Source: Comamonadaceae bacterium
GTDB lineage: Bacteria > Pseudomonadota > Gammaproteobacteria > Burkholderiales > Burkholderiaceae_C
DNA length: 47,262 nt
Reading direction: 5' to 3'
NCBI GenBank assembly: GCA_947476285.1
Contig: CANJPU010000042.1
Coordinates: 1-47,262, forward strand
Part shown: one piece after another, positions 32,577 through 41,227 of the stretch
Numbering within the stretch: the first letter of the stretch is position 1
Layout: each line of letters opens with the position of its first letter
The notes under the pieces: model-generated
What the model was told of the DNA's origin: nothing
Database searches by the model: none
What the model saw: the letters and a program-made list of their open reading frames with translations, nothing else
Made by a program: the position numbers and the translations under genes

Positions 32577-33352
32577 GCACCACCCCTGTCGCACAGATCG
32601 GCTTTGGCCAGGTGCGGCACACCCGGCTGCGGCCCAAGCGGCATCAGTTTGTCTATGACAATTTCTTTGTGATGCTGCCCATGCGCCACCTCCATGAACC
32701 CCAGTCGATGGGCGGTCTGGCGGTCAACCGCGGCGCGGCCATCAGCTTTCATGACTGCGACCACGGCGACGGGCGCGGCCCCGAACAGGGCGGCGCGCTG
32801 GCCTGGATGGATGCCCTGCTCGAGCGCGCTGGCATCGTTGACGCCGACGGCGAGATCTGGTTGCACGCTTACCCACGCATGCTGGGCTACGCTTTCAAGC
32901 CAGTCAGTTTCTGGTACTGCCACCGGGCCGATGGCACCCTGCGCGCGATCGTCGTCGAAGTCAACAACACCTTCGGTGAGCGTCACTGCTACCTGCTGGA
33001 CCAGCCTGCCTACGGTGTCGAACTGCAGGCGGAAAAATGCTTTCATGTCTCGCCCTTTTGCAGCGTGGCGGGGAACTACCGCTTCCGCTTTGTGCGCACC
33101 TCGCACGGCGCGCAAGACAGCATGGTCGTGCGCGTTGACCATGACGACGCCGGCGGCCCTTTGCTCAATACCAGCGTCAGCGGCACGCTGCACCCCTTGA
33201 CGCCTTTGACCTTACGGCGCGCATTCTGGCGCTACCCGGCCATGACCGCCATGGTGATGGCGCGCATCCACTGGCAGGCACTGCGCATCTGGCAAAAGCG
33301 CGTCGGCTTTCACCGCAAGCCCCCTGCACCTGAGCATTTCGTAACCCGTTAG
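32573..33352 (+). CDS. DUF1365 family protein
   Basis: A 259-residue protein of the DUF1365 family. Family-typical segments are 'GQVRHTRLRPKRHQFVYDNF' near the start, 'RMLGYAFKPVSFWYCHRADG', 'VVEVNNTFGERHCYLL' and 'KCFHVSPFCSVAGNYRFRF'. The biochemical function is unknown. It nearly always neighbours the FAD oxidoreductase and the cyclopropane-synthase-like gene, which points to a shared step in acyl-chain modification. ATGA overlap with the previous gene. Confidence 0.92.
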   Translation: MSTTPVAQIGFGQVRHTRLRPKRHQFVYDNFFVMLPMRHLHEPQSMGGLAVNRGAAISFHDCDHGDGRGPEQGGALAWMDALLERAGIVDADGEIWLHAYPRMLGYAFKPVSFWYCHRADGTLRAIVVEVNNTFGERHCYLLDQPAYGVELQAEKCFHVSPFCSVAGNYRFRFVRTSHGAQDSMVVRVDHDDAGGPLLNTSVSGTLHPLTPLTLRRAFWRYPAMTAMVMARIHWQALRIWQKRVGFHRKPPAPEHFVTR

Positions 33353-33365
33353 CCCGACAACCCTC

Positions 33366-34607
33366 ATGAACACACTCATGAACACCCTGACCGCCTCCAC
33401 TCACACGGCCCCACAGCCACCCCGCCATACGCCCGCAGCCGCAACGACCGTGATGCGCCTATTGCAAGGGCTGCGCCACGGCTCGTTGACCCTTCATCTG
33501 CCCGATGGCGGCGTGCACACCTTCGGCGATGGTCACGGGCCCTGCGTCAGCATGCACCTGCACAACTGGAACGCCTTCGGTGCGGCGCTGCGATCTGGCG
33601 ACATCGGCTTTGCCGAGAGCTACATCGCCGGCGACTGGACCACCCCGCATCTGGCGCAACTGCTGGGCCTGTTCACAGCCAACCGCCGAGCACTGGAGGA
33701 CGTCATCCACGGCTCATGGGCAGGCCGCCTGCTCTACCGCCTGCGCCACCTGCTCCACCGCAATACCCGGCGCAACAGCCGCAAGAACATCCACGCCCAC
33801 TACGATCTGGGCAACGCCTTCTATGCCCTCTGGCTGGACCCGACGATGAACTACTCGGCCGCACTGTTTGAAGGTGAAGGCCGGCCTCATCAAGACATGC
33901 AGCAGGCGCAGCACGCCAAGGTGCACAGAGCGCTGCGCATGGCGGGTGTGCGCAGCGGCGACCGAGTGCTGGAAATCGGCTGCGGCTGGGGCGCGCTGGC
34001 CGAAACAGCCACGCGGGAATTGGGCGCGCACCTGACCGGGGTGACTCTGTCCACTGAGCAATTGGCCTGGGCCCAGCAGCGGCTGGCCACACTGGGCGTG
34101 GCCGACCAGGCAGACCTGCGGCTGCAAGACTACCGCGACATCAACGACGGCCCCTACGACGCCATCTGTTCGATCGAGATGTTGGAAGCGGTGGGCCGTG
34201 AATACTGGCCTACCTATTTCAGCAACGTGTCGCGCCTGCTCAAGCCGGGTGGCCGCGCATGCATCCAGAGCATCGTGATCCAGGATCATCTGTTTGACCG
34301 CTACATCGGCTCGACCGACTTCATCCAGCAGTACATCTTCCCCGGTGGCTGTCTGCCCAGCCCAACGCATGTGCGCCGCGCAGCGCAAACCGCCGGCCTG
34401 CAAGTGGTGGACGAACTGGCCTTCGGTGCTGGTTACGCTGAAACCTGCCGACGCTGGCGTGCCAGCTTTGTGGCGCAGCGCGAGCAGGTGCTGGCCCTGG
34501 GCTTTGACGAGCGCTTCCTGCGCATCTGGGAGTTCTACTTGGCTTACTGCGAGGCCGGCTTCGAAGCCGGAGACATTGATGTGGTTCAGTACACGCTGTC
34601 CAAATAG
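33366..34607 (+). CDS. Cyclopropane-fatty-acyl-phospholipid synthase family methyltransferase
   Basis: A 413-residue SAM-dependent enzyme. It has 'HYDLGNAFYALWLDPTMNYS' (145-164), the SAM-binding motif VLEIGCGWGALAE (201-213), 'CSIEMLEAVGREYWPTYF' and 'IQSIVIQDHLFDRYIGSTDF'. The family adds a methylene bridge or methyl branch to unsaturated acyl chains in membrane phospholipids. In this operon type it may act as a methylase of the furan/methyl-fatty-acid type rather than a true cyclopropane synthase. Two Met codons (33366 and 33378) are possible starts. Confidence 0.92.
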   Translation: MNTLMNTLTASTHTAPQPPRHTPAAATTVMRLLQGLRHGSLTLHLPDGGVHTFGDGHGPCVSMHLHNWNAFGAALRSGDIGFAESYIAGDWTTPHLAQLLGLFTANRRALEDVIHGSWAGRLLYRLRHLLHRNTRRNSRKNIHAHYDLGNAFYALWLDPTMNYSAALFEGEGRPHQDMQQAQHAKVHRALRMAGVRSGDRVLEIGCGWGALAETATRELGAHLTGVTLSTEQLAWAQQRLATLGVADQADLRLQDYRDINDGPYDAICSIEMLEAVGREYWPTYFSNVSRLLKPGGRACIQSIVIQDHLFDRYIGSTDFIQQYIFPGGCLPSPTHVRRAAQTAGLQVVDELAFGAGYAETCRRWRASFVAQREQVLALGFDERFLRIWEFYLAYCEAGFEAGDIDVVQYTLSK

Positions 34608-35199
34608 GTCAGCCACGCTGGCACTGGTGCTGAGCATCGGCCTGGGTGTGCCTGCGCTGGCCGGCGCAGCGGACACTCAAGCGGGCGAGCCAGTCAGCAC
34701 AGGCACGCAGCCCAACACCCCCGTCGCAGTTCACCCGCAGCTTGCCGGCAGTCGACTGTGCGGCCAAGCCACCCTGCGCTTCTTGGGCTTTCGCATCTAC
34801 ACCGCCCGCCTGTGGGCCGCGCCCGACTGCCGGGCCGACCAGATCCTCGAACGACCCGCAGTGCTCGAACTGACCTATCTGCGCGACTTCAAAGCCAGCG
34901 CGATCGCCGAGCGCTCGGTGCAAGAGATGCGCCGCTCTGGTGGTTTTTCCGATGCACAAGCCCAGCGCTGGCAATTGGAGATGCAGCGCGTCTTTCCCGA
35001 CATCAAAGCCGGCGACCGGCTCACCGGTCACCACCTGCAAGGCAAGGGGGCAAGCTTCTGGCACAACGGCCAAGCGGTGGGCCAGGTGGCCGATGCAGAC
35101 TTCGCGCGCCAGTTCTTCGGCATCTGGTTGGCCCCGACCACATCGCAACCCGCCATGCGCCTGACCCTGCTGGGCCTGAGCGAACAGGCAAAGCCCTGA
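34579..35199 (+). CDS. Chalcone-isomerase-like exported protein
   Basis: A 206-residue protein. An N-terminal signal (MWFSTRCPNRSATLALVLSI...AGAA) is followed by the chalcone-isomerase-like core: 'RLCGQATLRFLGFRIYTARL', 'VLELTYLRDFKASAIAERSV' and 'RQFFGIWLAPTTSQPAMRL'. Bacterial members have no flavonoid partner, and related plant proteins bind fatty acids, so a lipid-binding role in the periplasm is plausible. The start at 34579 overlaps the previous gene by 29 bases; the frame is open further upstream inside that gene. The stop overlaps the transporter ATG by one base. Confidence 0.85.
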   Translation: MWFSTRCPNRSATLALVLSIGLGVPALAGAADTQAGEPVSTGTQPNTPVAVHPQLAGSRLCGQATLRFLGFRIYTARLWAAPDCRADQILERPAVLELTYLRDFKASAIAERSVQEMRRSGGFSDAQAQRWQLEMQRVFPDIKAGDRLTGHHLQGKGASFWHNGQAVGQVADADFARQFFGIWLAPTTSQPAMRLTLLGLSEQAKP

Positions 35200-36518
35200 T
35201 GGCCGCACATCAGGGCACGCACCAGACCACGCATCAGCCCGCCGCCGGGCTGGCGTACGGACTACTTGGCCTGCCACTGGCCTTCGTGGCATTGCCCTTG
35301 TACGTTCACCTGCCCAATGTCTATGCCAGTAGCTACGGCATGCCCCTGGCCACGCTCGGGCTCGTGCTATTGCTGGCCAGGTTGTTTGATGCCTTGACCG
35401 ACCCCTGGCTGGGCCAGCTCAGCGACCGGCTGTACGCACGCTCGTACCGCTGGGTGCTGGCTGCGGCGGCAGGCGCAGCCGCCCTGCTACTGGCCGGCAT
35501 GGTGCTGCTGTTTTTTCCGCCCTGGCGCCAACCGGCACAGCCCGGTGCGCTGCTGGCCGTATTGCTGCTCACCTACGCGGCCTTCAGCCTGCTGTCCATC
35601 ACGCACCAGTCATGGGGAGCCCGGCTGGGCGGCAGTGAGCCACAGCGCGCCCGCATCGTCGCGTGGCGTGAGGGCGCCGGGCTGTTCGGCGTAGTGTTGG
35701 CCTCGGTGCTGCCGACCTGGTTGGGCTGGAGAGAGTGGTTGTTTGTCTTTGCCCTCACACTGGTGATGGGCTGGCTGGCTTGGCGCGCCAGCATGACGCT
35801 GACGCCGGCACCACCAGCCCCCGTGGCCGCAGACACTGGCCATCGTGATGTGATCTCTCCCTGGCGCCACCCGCCGTTTCGGCGTTTGATGGCTGTATTC
35901 ATACTCAGCGGCATGGCCAGCGCCATGCCGGCCACACTGGTGCTGTTCTTCATCCAGGACCGCCTGATGGCACCCACGCTGTCGCCCCTGTTTCTCGCCA
36001 CTTACTTCACCGTGGCTGCTGCGTGTCTGCCCCTGTGGATGCGTGCCGTCAGTCGCTTGGGGCTGGCGCGTACATGGCTGGCGGGCATGGTCTTGTCGAT
36101 CGGCGTGTTTGCCTGGTCGGCCACGCTCGGCCCTGGTGATGTGGTGGGCTTCTGGTGGGTGTGCGCCCTGTCGGGCCTGGCCCTGGGGACCGATCTCGCC
36201 CTGCCTGGTGCCTTGCTGGCCGGCATGATCGCTGATCGCGGTGATCGCGGCCTGCGGGAGGGCGCCTACTTCGGCTGGTGGAATCTAGCCAGCAAGCTCA
36301 ATCTGGCACTGGCGGCTGGCTTGGCCTTGCCCTTGCTCGACCTCATGGGCTACCGGCCCGGTCACGCATCGGCTGAGGGCCTGCGCGCGCTCACAGTGGC
36401 CTATGCGGTGCTGCCCTGCGCCATCAAATTGTTGGCGGCCACTGCCCTGTACCTATTCTTTGTGCGCACGCCCCGTTCATCAACAAGTCCACCCCATCTT
36501 CCTCAGAAAACCACATGA
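35199..36518 (+). CDS. MFS transporter of the GPH (sugar:cation symporter) type
   Basis: A 439-residue membrane protein with about twelve hydrophobic segments. The motif 'ARLFDALTDPWLGQLSDRLY' between segments 2 and 3 is the GPH-family signature. It is regularly found in DUF1365/FAD-oxidoreductase clusters, where the substrate is unknown and need not be a sugar; a lipid or lysophospholipid cargo is possible. Start and stop are both coupled to neighbours (TGATG upstream, ATGA downstream). Confidence 0.88.
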   Translation: MAAHQGTHQTTHQPAAGLAYGLLGLPLAFVALPLYVHLPNVYASSYGMPLATLGLVLLLARLFDALTDPWLGQLSDRLYARSYRWVLAAAAGAAALLLAGMVLLFFPPWRQPAQPGALLAVLLLTYAAFSLLSITHQSWGARLGGSEPQRARIVAWREGAGLFGVVLASVLPTWLGWREWLFVFALTLVMGWLAWRASMTLTPAPPAPVAADTGHRDVISPWRHPPFRRLMAVFILSGMASAMPATLVLFFIQDRLMAPTLSPLFLATYFTVAAACLPLWMRAVSRLGLARTWLAGMVLSIGVFAWSATLGPGDVVGFWWVCALSGLALGTDLALPGALLAGMIADRGDRGLREGAYFGWWNLASKLNLALAAGLALPLLDLMGYRPGHASAEGLRALTVAYAVLPCAIKLLAATALYLFFVRTPRSSTSPPHLPQKTT

Positions 36519-37066
36519 ATCATTTCAAACGCCTACGCCGCCTGCTGCTCGTTGTCGCCACCGGCGTCGCCACCCTGAGCGGCTGCGCCAACCAGGACAT
36601 CACCCAATACGCCGCCGAGCGGCCCGCTCTGGATCTGGCCAGTTATTTCAATGGCAAGCTGGTGGCGCACGGCATCTTTCAGGACCGCAGCGGGAAAGTT
36701 GTGCAGCGCTTCACCGTTGACATGGAAGGTCGCTGGAACGGCACCCAAGGCGTGCTGGACGAACACTTCACCTACTCGGACGGGCGCAAAGAGCGCCGAG
36801 TCTGGCGCCTGACTCAGCACCCCGACGGCCGCTACAGCGGCACCGCCGACGACGTGGTCGGCACCGCCAACGGGCAGACTGCTGGTAACGCGTTCTACTG
36901 GACATACACGCTGAATTTGCCCGTGGACGGCAAGGTGTATGAGGTGCGCTTTGACGACTGGATGTACCTGATGGATGGACGCGTGATGCTCAACCGCGCC
37001 ACCATGAGCAAGTTCGGCGTGCGCCTGGGCGAAGTCACCCTCTCCTTCTACAAGCAGACGCCATGA
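36515..37066 (+). CDS. DUF3833 family lipoprotein
   Basis: A 183-residue lipoprotein: signal sequence with lipobox LSGC (acylated Cys24), then the DUF3833 core with 'LASYFNGKLVAHGIFQDRSG', 'FTVDMEGRWNGTQGVLDEHF', 'TYSDGRKERRVWRL' and 'FDDWMYLMDGRVMLNRATMS'. The fold resembles lipocalin-like barrels, so it may bind a lipid at the outer membrane (inference). Overlaps both neighbours by 4 bases. Confidence 0.92.
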   Translation: MNHFKRLRRLLLVVATGVATLSGCANQDITQYAAERPALDLASYFNGKLVAHGIFQDRSGKVVQRFTVDMEGRWNGTQGVLDEHFTYSDGRKERRVWRLTQHPDGRYSGTADDVVGTANGQTAGNAFYWTYTLNLPVDGKVYEVRFDDWMYLMDGRVMLNRATMSKFGVRLGEVTLSFYKQTP

Positions 37067-37827
37067 ATCCCCCGATTCGCGACTGGCAGTCTCGGCGCGT
37101 CTGGCTGGTCGGCGCGTCCAGCGGCATCGGCAAGGCTCTGGCTGAGCGGCTGCACGGCCTAGGCGCCACGGTGCTGGTGTCTGCCCGCAATGCGCAGGCG
37201 CTGCAGACCTTTGCCGATCAGCACCCAGGCAGTGTGGCCTTGCCGCTGGACGTCACTGACCTCCAGGCGGTGCAGCGCGCGGCAGCCACGGCTGTGGCCG
37301 GCGGCCCGCTGGATCTGGTGTGCTACTGCGCCGGACACTACCGCCCGATGCGAGCCACCGCCATCGATCTACAAGAGCTTTTGACCCACCACCAGATCAA
37401 CACAGTAGGCGCCTTGCACCTGCTGGCCGCAGTCACGCCTGGCATGCTCGCGCGCGGACAAGGCCACCTCAGCTTGATGGCCAGCGTGGCCGGGTTTCGC
37501 GGGCTGCCCAACAGCCTGGCCTATGGCCCCACCAAGGCCGCACTCATCAACCTGGCCGAGACGCTCTACCTTGACCTGCGCCCACGCGGCCTGGGAGTCA
37601 GCCTCATCAACCCAGGCTTCGTCGATACGCCACTGACGGCGGGCAACCCCTTTCCCATGCCCGCGCTGATCACCGCCGACCAGGCGGCCCAGCACATCGT
37701 GCAAGGCTGGCAACGCGGCAGCTTCGAGATTCATTTTCCCAAACGCTTCACATGGGTGATGAAGCTGTTGCAGTGCCTGCCCTACCCGCTGTATTTTGCA
37801 GCCGTGCGCAGGGCCACGGGCCTGTAA
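37063..37827 (+). CDS. Short-chain dehydrogenase/reductase
   Basis: A 254-residue classical SDR with the cofactor motif GASSGIG (17-23), catalytic Ser141 (LMASVAG), Tyr154 and Lys158 (YGPTKAA). A hydrophobic C-terminus ('FTWVMKLLQCLPYPLYFA') may touch the membrane. It reduces or oxidises a carbonyl/hydroxyl on an unknown, probably lipid, substrate in this operon. Confidence 0.92.
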   Translation: MNPPIRDWQSRRVWLVGASSGIGKALAERLHGLGATVLVSARNAQALQTFADQHPGSVALPLDVTDLQAVQRAAATAVAGGPLDLVCYCAGHYRPMRATAIDLQELLTHHQINTVGALHLLAAVTPGMLARGQGHLSLMASVAGFRGLPNSLAYGPTKAALINLAETLYLDLRPRGLGVSLINPGFVDTPLTAGNPFPMPALITADQAAQHIVQGWQRGSFEIHFPKRFTWVMKLLQCLPYPLYFAAVRRATGL

Positions 37828-37844
37828 GCTATACGCTCACGCAC

Positions 37845-38291
37845 ATGAACACAGCACCTGGCATCCCCGCAGCCATACAACAGCTCGTGCAGTTCTTCGA
37901 AACCTTGAGTGTTCAAGACCTGCCCCGACTGCACACGCTCTATGCCGCCGACGCCCGCTTCAAAGACCCTTTCAACGACGTGAAGGGCTGCCCCGCCATA
38001 GAAGAAGTCTTTCGGCACATGTTCGACTCGCTCGATACCCCGCACTTCATCGTCACCGGCCAGGTGGCGCAAGACCTGCAATGCTTTTTGCTGTGGGAAT
38101 TTCGATTTCGTTTTCGTCGCTTCGACACCCAGACCTGGCAAACTGTACGCGGCAGCACCCACCTGGTGTTCAATGCCAACGGCCAGGTCGAGCTTCATCG
38201 CGACTACTGGGACGCGGCCGAAGAGCTCTATGAAAAGCTGCCCCTGCTCGCAAGCCTGATGCGCTGGCTCAAACGCCGAGCCAGGGGCTGA
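37845..38291 (+). CDS. NTF2-like (SnoaL-fold) protein
   Basis: A 148-residue cytoplasmic protein with the cone-shaped NTF2-like fold pattern: 'LVQFFETLSVQDLPRLHTLY', 'ADARFKDPFNDVKGCPAIEE', 'FLLWEFRFRFR' and 'VELHRDYWDAAEELYEKLPL'. Such proteins are often small binding proteins or isomerases. It is the last gene of the operon, 17 bases after the SDR. The ATG at 37845 lies after the SDR stop; the longer frame upstream is a shadow. Confidence 0.88.
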   Translation: MNTAPGIPAAIQQLVQFFETLSVQDLPRLHTLYAADARFKDPFNDVKGCPAIEEVFRHMFDSLDTPHFIVTGQVAQDLQCFLLWEFRFRFRRFDTQTWQTVRGSTHLVFNANGQVELHRDYWDAAEELYEKLPLLASLMRWLKRRARG

Positions 38292-38427
38292 GTCGGCGGC
38301 CTGCACGGGCCACAGACCCATGAACTGAGTACACTTATCCGCAGTTGCCGATTTAAAAGGCAGCAACCCGTGCTGGGTCAATACTGGATCGGCTCGGTGT
38401 GTCAGATTTCAACCGACGCCGAAATCC

Positions 38428-39510
38428 ATGAGCATCAAGCAAGACATCCGCTTCTGTACCAGCAAAGACGGCGTGCGATTGGCAATCGCATCGACCGGCA
38501 GTGGGCCACCTTTGGTGCGTGTGTTCAATTGGCTCACCGATGTCGAAAAAGACCTCACCAGTGTGGTCAATCAGCACTGGATCGAGGAACTAAGCCGTGA
38601 CTACGGCTACGTGCGCTACGACTCGCGCGGCTGCGGTTATTCTGATCGGGAAATCGACCGCATGTCTTTGGACGCCTGGGTCGAAGACCTTGAAGCGGTC
38701 ATCGATGCGATGCAGCTCGAAAGGGTTCCCTTACTGGGCATTTCACAGGGCGCAGCCGTTGCCATCGCCTATGCAGTGCGCCACCCCGAGCGCGTCAGCC
38801 AGCTCGTGATCTATGGCGGCCTCGCGCGCGGCGTGCTGCGGCGTGACCCATCCCCGCAAGTCCTCGAAAAAACCCAGGCTCTGCTCAAAGCGGCAGAAAT
38901 CGGCTGGGGCGCCGATGACCCATCGTTTCGCCAAGTCTTCGTCCACAGAATGTTCCGCGACGCCACGGCCGAACAGCAGCGCGCGTTCGACGAAGTTCAG
39001 CGCCACACGATATCGGGCGTGAATGCCGCGCGTTTCTTGAAGAACGCTTTTGAAATCGATATTCAGGATCTGGCGCGCCAGGTGCGCTGCCCCGTGCTGG
39101 TGGCCCACACCAAGGACGACCCCTTGATCCCGTTCAGCGAAGGCGTGCTGCTCGCCTCGCTGATTCCTGATTCGCGCTTCTTGCCGCTAGAGGGCAGCAA
39201 TCACATTCCCTTCGAATCCGACTCAGCATGGCCGCTGTTTCTGGCGGAGCTGCGCGCGTTTCTGCCAGCCGTTGCCACCATTCGACCGACCGCTGCCGAA
39301 ACGGCCGCCACTGCCGGCAGCCTGACACCCAGGCAACGCGAAATCCTGCAGGGCGTGGCACAGGGCCTGACCGCCAAGCAAATTGCCCGCAAACTCGACT
39401 TGAGCCCACGCACAGTCGAGATGCATGTGGCCCGGGCCCTAGTCAGCCTGCAATGCAGCACCCGTGCCGAGGCCGTGCACAAGGCCAGCGAAGCAGGCTT
39501 GCTAGCCTGA
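38428..39510 (+). CDS. Alpha/beta hydrolase fused to a LuxR-type DNA-binding domain
   Basis: A 360-residue protein with two domains. Residues 1-285 are an alpha/beta hydrolase with a full predicted triad: Ser106 (GISQGA), Asp231 (HTKDDPLIP) and His259 (SNHIPF). Residues ~298-358 are a LuxR/GerE HTH ('LTPRQREILQGVAQGLTAKQ', 'KLDLSPRTVEMHVARAL'). It probably senses an ester, lactone or thioester ligand and controls transcription; the intact triad leaves open that it hydrolyses its signal. The Bug receptor gene follows after 7 bases and is likely cotranscribed. Confidence 0.9.
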   Translation: MSIKQDIRFCTSKDGVRLAIASTGSGPPLVRVFNWLTDVEKDLTSVVNQHWIEELSRDYGYVRYDSRGCGYSDREIDRMSLDAWVEDLEAVIDAMQLERVPLLGISQGAAVAIAYAVRHPERVSQLVIYGGLARGVLRRDPSPQVLEKTQALLKAAEIGWGADDPSFRQVFVHRMFRDATAEQQRAFDEVQRHTISGVNAARFLKNAFEIDIQDLARQVRCPVLVAHTKDDPLIPFSEGVLLASLIPDSRFLPLEGSNHIPFESDSAWPLFLAELRAFLPAVATIRPTAAETAATAGSLTPRQREILQGVAQGLTAKQIARKLDLSPRTVEMHVARALVSLQCSTRAEAVHKASEAGLLA

Positions 39511-39517
39511 AACACAA

Positions 39518-40510
39518 ATGAAAAACACACTGCGCATCCGCCAATCGGCACTCTTCATCATGGCGCTGTGCTTGGCTCTGGCAGGTGCGGTGAGCACTGC
39601 GGTAAGGGCGCAAACCTTTCCGAGTAAACCGATACGCATCATCTTGCCAGTCGGCCCCGGCAACCCGGGTGACACACGCGCAAGGCAACTTGCGGCCAAG
39701 TTTCCAGAAGTCTTTGGCCAAAGCTTGGTTGTGGACAACCGGCCCGGAGGCAACGGATTCATCGCTGCCGAAGCCGCCGCACGCGCACCTGCCGATGGCT
39801 ACACGCTGTTCATGGGAAATTCCCTCACGCATGTCTACAACCCTTGGCTGTACCGCAAGATGCCCTATCGTGATGTGGACGATTTTTCCCCCGTCACGCT
39901 GATCGGCGGTGGCCCATTGATGCTGGCAGTCAACGCCGCCTTGCCGACTCGAACACTCGGTGATTTGATCGCACTGGCCAAGGCAAAGCCTGGGGAACTC
40001 AACTACGGCATGGGTGGTGGCCGTACCACTGAAGTGCTGATGCACCAGATCAAGCGCGCCACAGGCATACAGGTCGTGGGCGTGCCCTACAAGACACCGG
40101 GGGCTGACCTGGCCGACGTCATCTCAGGGCAGGTGCAAATTACCTTCAATTTCTGGCCCATTCTGGAGCCCTTGGTGAAGTCGGGCAAGCTGCGGGTGCT
40201 GGCAGTGGCTGCGCCCACTCGTGTCGCAGCCGCCTCTGATGTGCCCACATTTGCCGAGGCAGGGGCACCCGGCGTTGAGCTAATTGCATGGACCGGTCTT
40301 TTCGTGCCAGCGGGCACACCGCCGGCCATTGTGGATCGCCTGCAAAAGGGCATCGCGCAGATCATCCAAATGCCCGCGATTGCTGACGACATCATCCGAT
40401 CGGGCTCTTTCGTCGGCGGCAACAGCACCGAGGAATTCTCCGCGTTCTGGCGCGCTGATCGCGCACGCACTGGCAAGGCCCTCGCAGAAGCGGGCATCAC
40501 GCCCGAGTAA
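39518..40510 (+). CDS. Bug/TctC-type periplasmic receptor
   Basis: A 330-residue exported receptor: signal peptide to about residue 30 (cut near VRAQTFP), 'SLVVDNRPGGNGFIAAEAAA', 'MPYRDVDDFSPVTLIGGG', 'AKAKPGELNYGMGGG', and a C-terminal 'TGKALAEAGITPE'. It starts 7 bases after the hydrolase-LuxR gene, so the ligand of one may be the substrate or product of the other. No ribosome binding site of note precedes the ATG, consistent with coupling. Confidence 0.9.
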   Translation: MKNTLRIRQSALFIMALCLALAGAVSTAVRAQTFPSKPIRIILPVGPGNPGDTRARQLAAKFPEVFGQSLVVDNRPGGNGFIAAEAAARAPADGYTLFMGNSLTHVYNPWLYRKMPYRDVDDFSPVTLIGGGPLMLAVNAALPTRTLGDLIALAKAKPGELNYGMGGGRTTEVLMHQIKRATGIQVVGVPYKTPGADLADVISGQVQITFNFWPILEPLVKSGKLRVLAVAAPTRVAAASDVPTFAEAGAPGVELIAWTGLFVPAGTPPAIVDRLQKGIAQIIQMPAIADDIIRSGSFVGGNSTEEFSAFWRADRARTGKALAEAGITPE

Positions 40511-40725
40511 GCCGGCCGCCGTCCCGCCCACGGGTGCAGCGGGCACTACTACAGTAATCGCTGACACCGAGCCCGGTAATTCAACGACTGTCGCCCGCTG
40601 GCCGCCCTGGGCACAATTTCTCATACCGCTGCGAACCACGCTGACATGGCAGTGGCGGTGAGATCAGCAGACCGGGCCTTGGGCGCTGCGGCATCGCCAT
40701 CACATGCCGCACTCGTAAGAAATGG

Positions 40726-41130
40726 ATGAACACAATGAAGACGCAAGCAAAAACACTTCTGGCCATCGCCGCATCACTCGCTTTCGCTGCAGGCGTGGCA
40801 ACGCCACTGCTCGCGTCAGCCCAGGCGGCGCAGCAAGCGCCAGCCGGGTTCAAAGTCATTCTCAACAATGAACGAGTTCGCGTATTTGAAAGCACCTTTG
40901 CCCCCGGAGTAACCGTACCGATGGCAGACTATCCGCGTCGCACGGTCTATGTCTTGAAGGGGCAATCTCTGTTTGCCTACACACACGCCGACGGCAAGCA
41001 AGAGACCCTCACGCAACAAGCGGGCACAGTGAGCTCGCGCGAGCGCGAAAGAATGTCAGTCACCAACACCGGTGCAAATGATGTCGTCGTCCTGGTCGTG
41101 ATCGACAAGCGCGATCTGCCTCAGCCGTAA
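40726..41130 (+). CDS. Small exported cupin-fold protein
   Basis: A 134-residue protein with a signal peptide (KTLLAIAASLAFAAGVATPL...ASA) and a single beta-barrel cupin-like domain: 'VRVFESTFAPGVTVPMADYP', 'RRTVYVLKGQSLFAYTHADG', 'SVTNTGANDVVVLVVI'. The metal-binding histidines of classical cupins are not evident. Role unknown. The 215-bp gap before it holds no gene and nothing else I can support. It is followed by the TetR-Bug-sulfatase operon. Confidence 0.8.
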   Translation: MNTMKTQAKTLLAIAASLAFAAGVATPLLASAQAAQQAPAGFKVILNNERVRVFESTFAPGVTVPMADYPRRTVYVLKGQSLFAYTHADGKQETLTQQAGTVSSRERERMSVTNTGANDVVVLVVIDKRDLPQP

Positions 41131-41187
41131 TAAGCCCAGCCTTTCCAAGCCACACGCGCCGCAGGGCGCCCTCGTCTTTGGCGCGCC

Positions 41188-41227
41188 TTGACAAAGCTCA
41201 GGGAAGTTGTAATGATAATTATCATTA
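41188..41227 (+). promoter_or_regulatory. TTGACA box and 18-bp palindrome at the TetR gene start
   Basis: TAATGATAATTATCATTA (41210-41227) is a perfect 18-bp palindrome. TTGACA at 41188-41193 is 17 bases upstream of AATGAT (41211-41216), which would make the palindrome cover the -10 box. The same palindrome covers one possible start codon (41212) and ends on another (41227). It resembles Fur-box half-site sequences (GATAAT/ATTATC) but its symmetry differs from the 19-bp consensus. The likeliest binder is the adjacent TetR protein itself. Confidence 0.55.

Noticed and set aside
40511..40725. Possible terminator or small RNA in the 215-bp gap before the cupin gene
   Set aside because: Only a weak 5-bp stem (CCCGC...GCGGG) without a T run was found; not enough to support a feature.
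41210..41227. Classical Fur box
   Set aside because: The half-sites are Fur-like, but the symmetry centre falls between bases and the 19-bp consensus is not met. No iron genes follow, so a TetR operator is the simpler reading.
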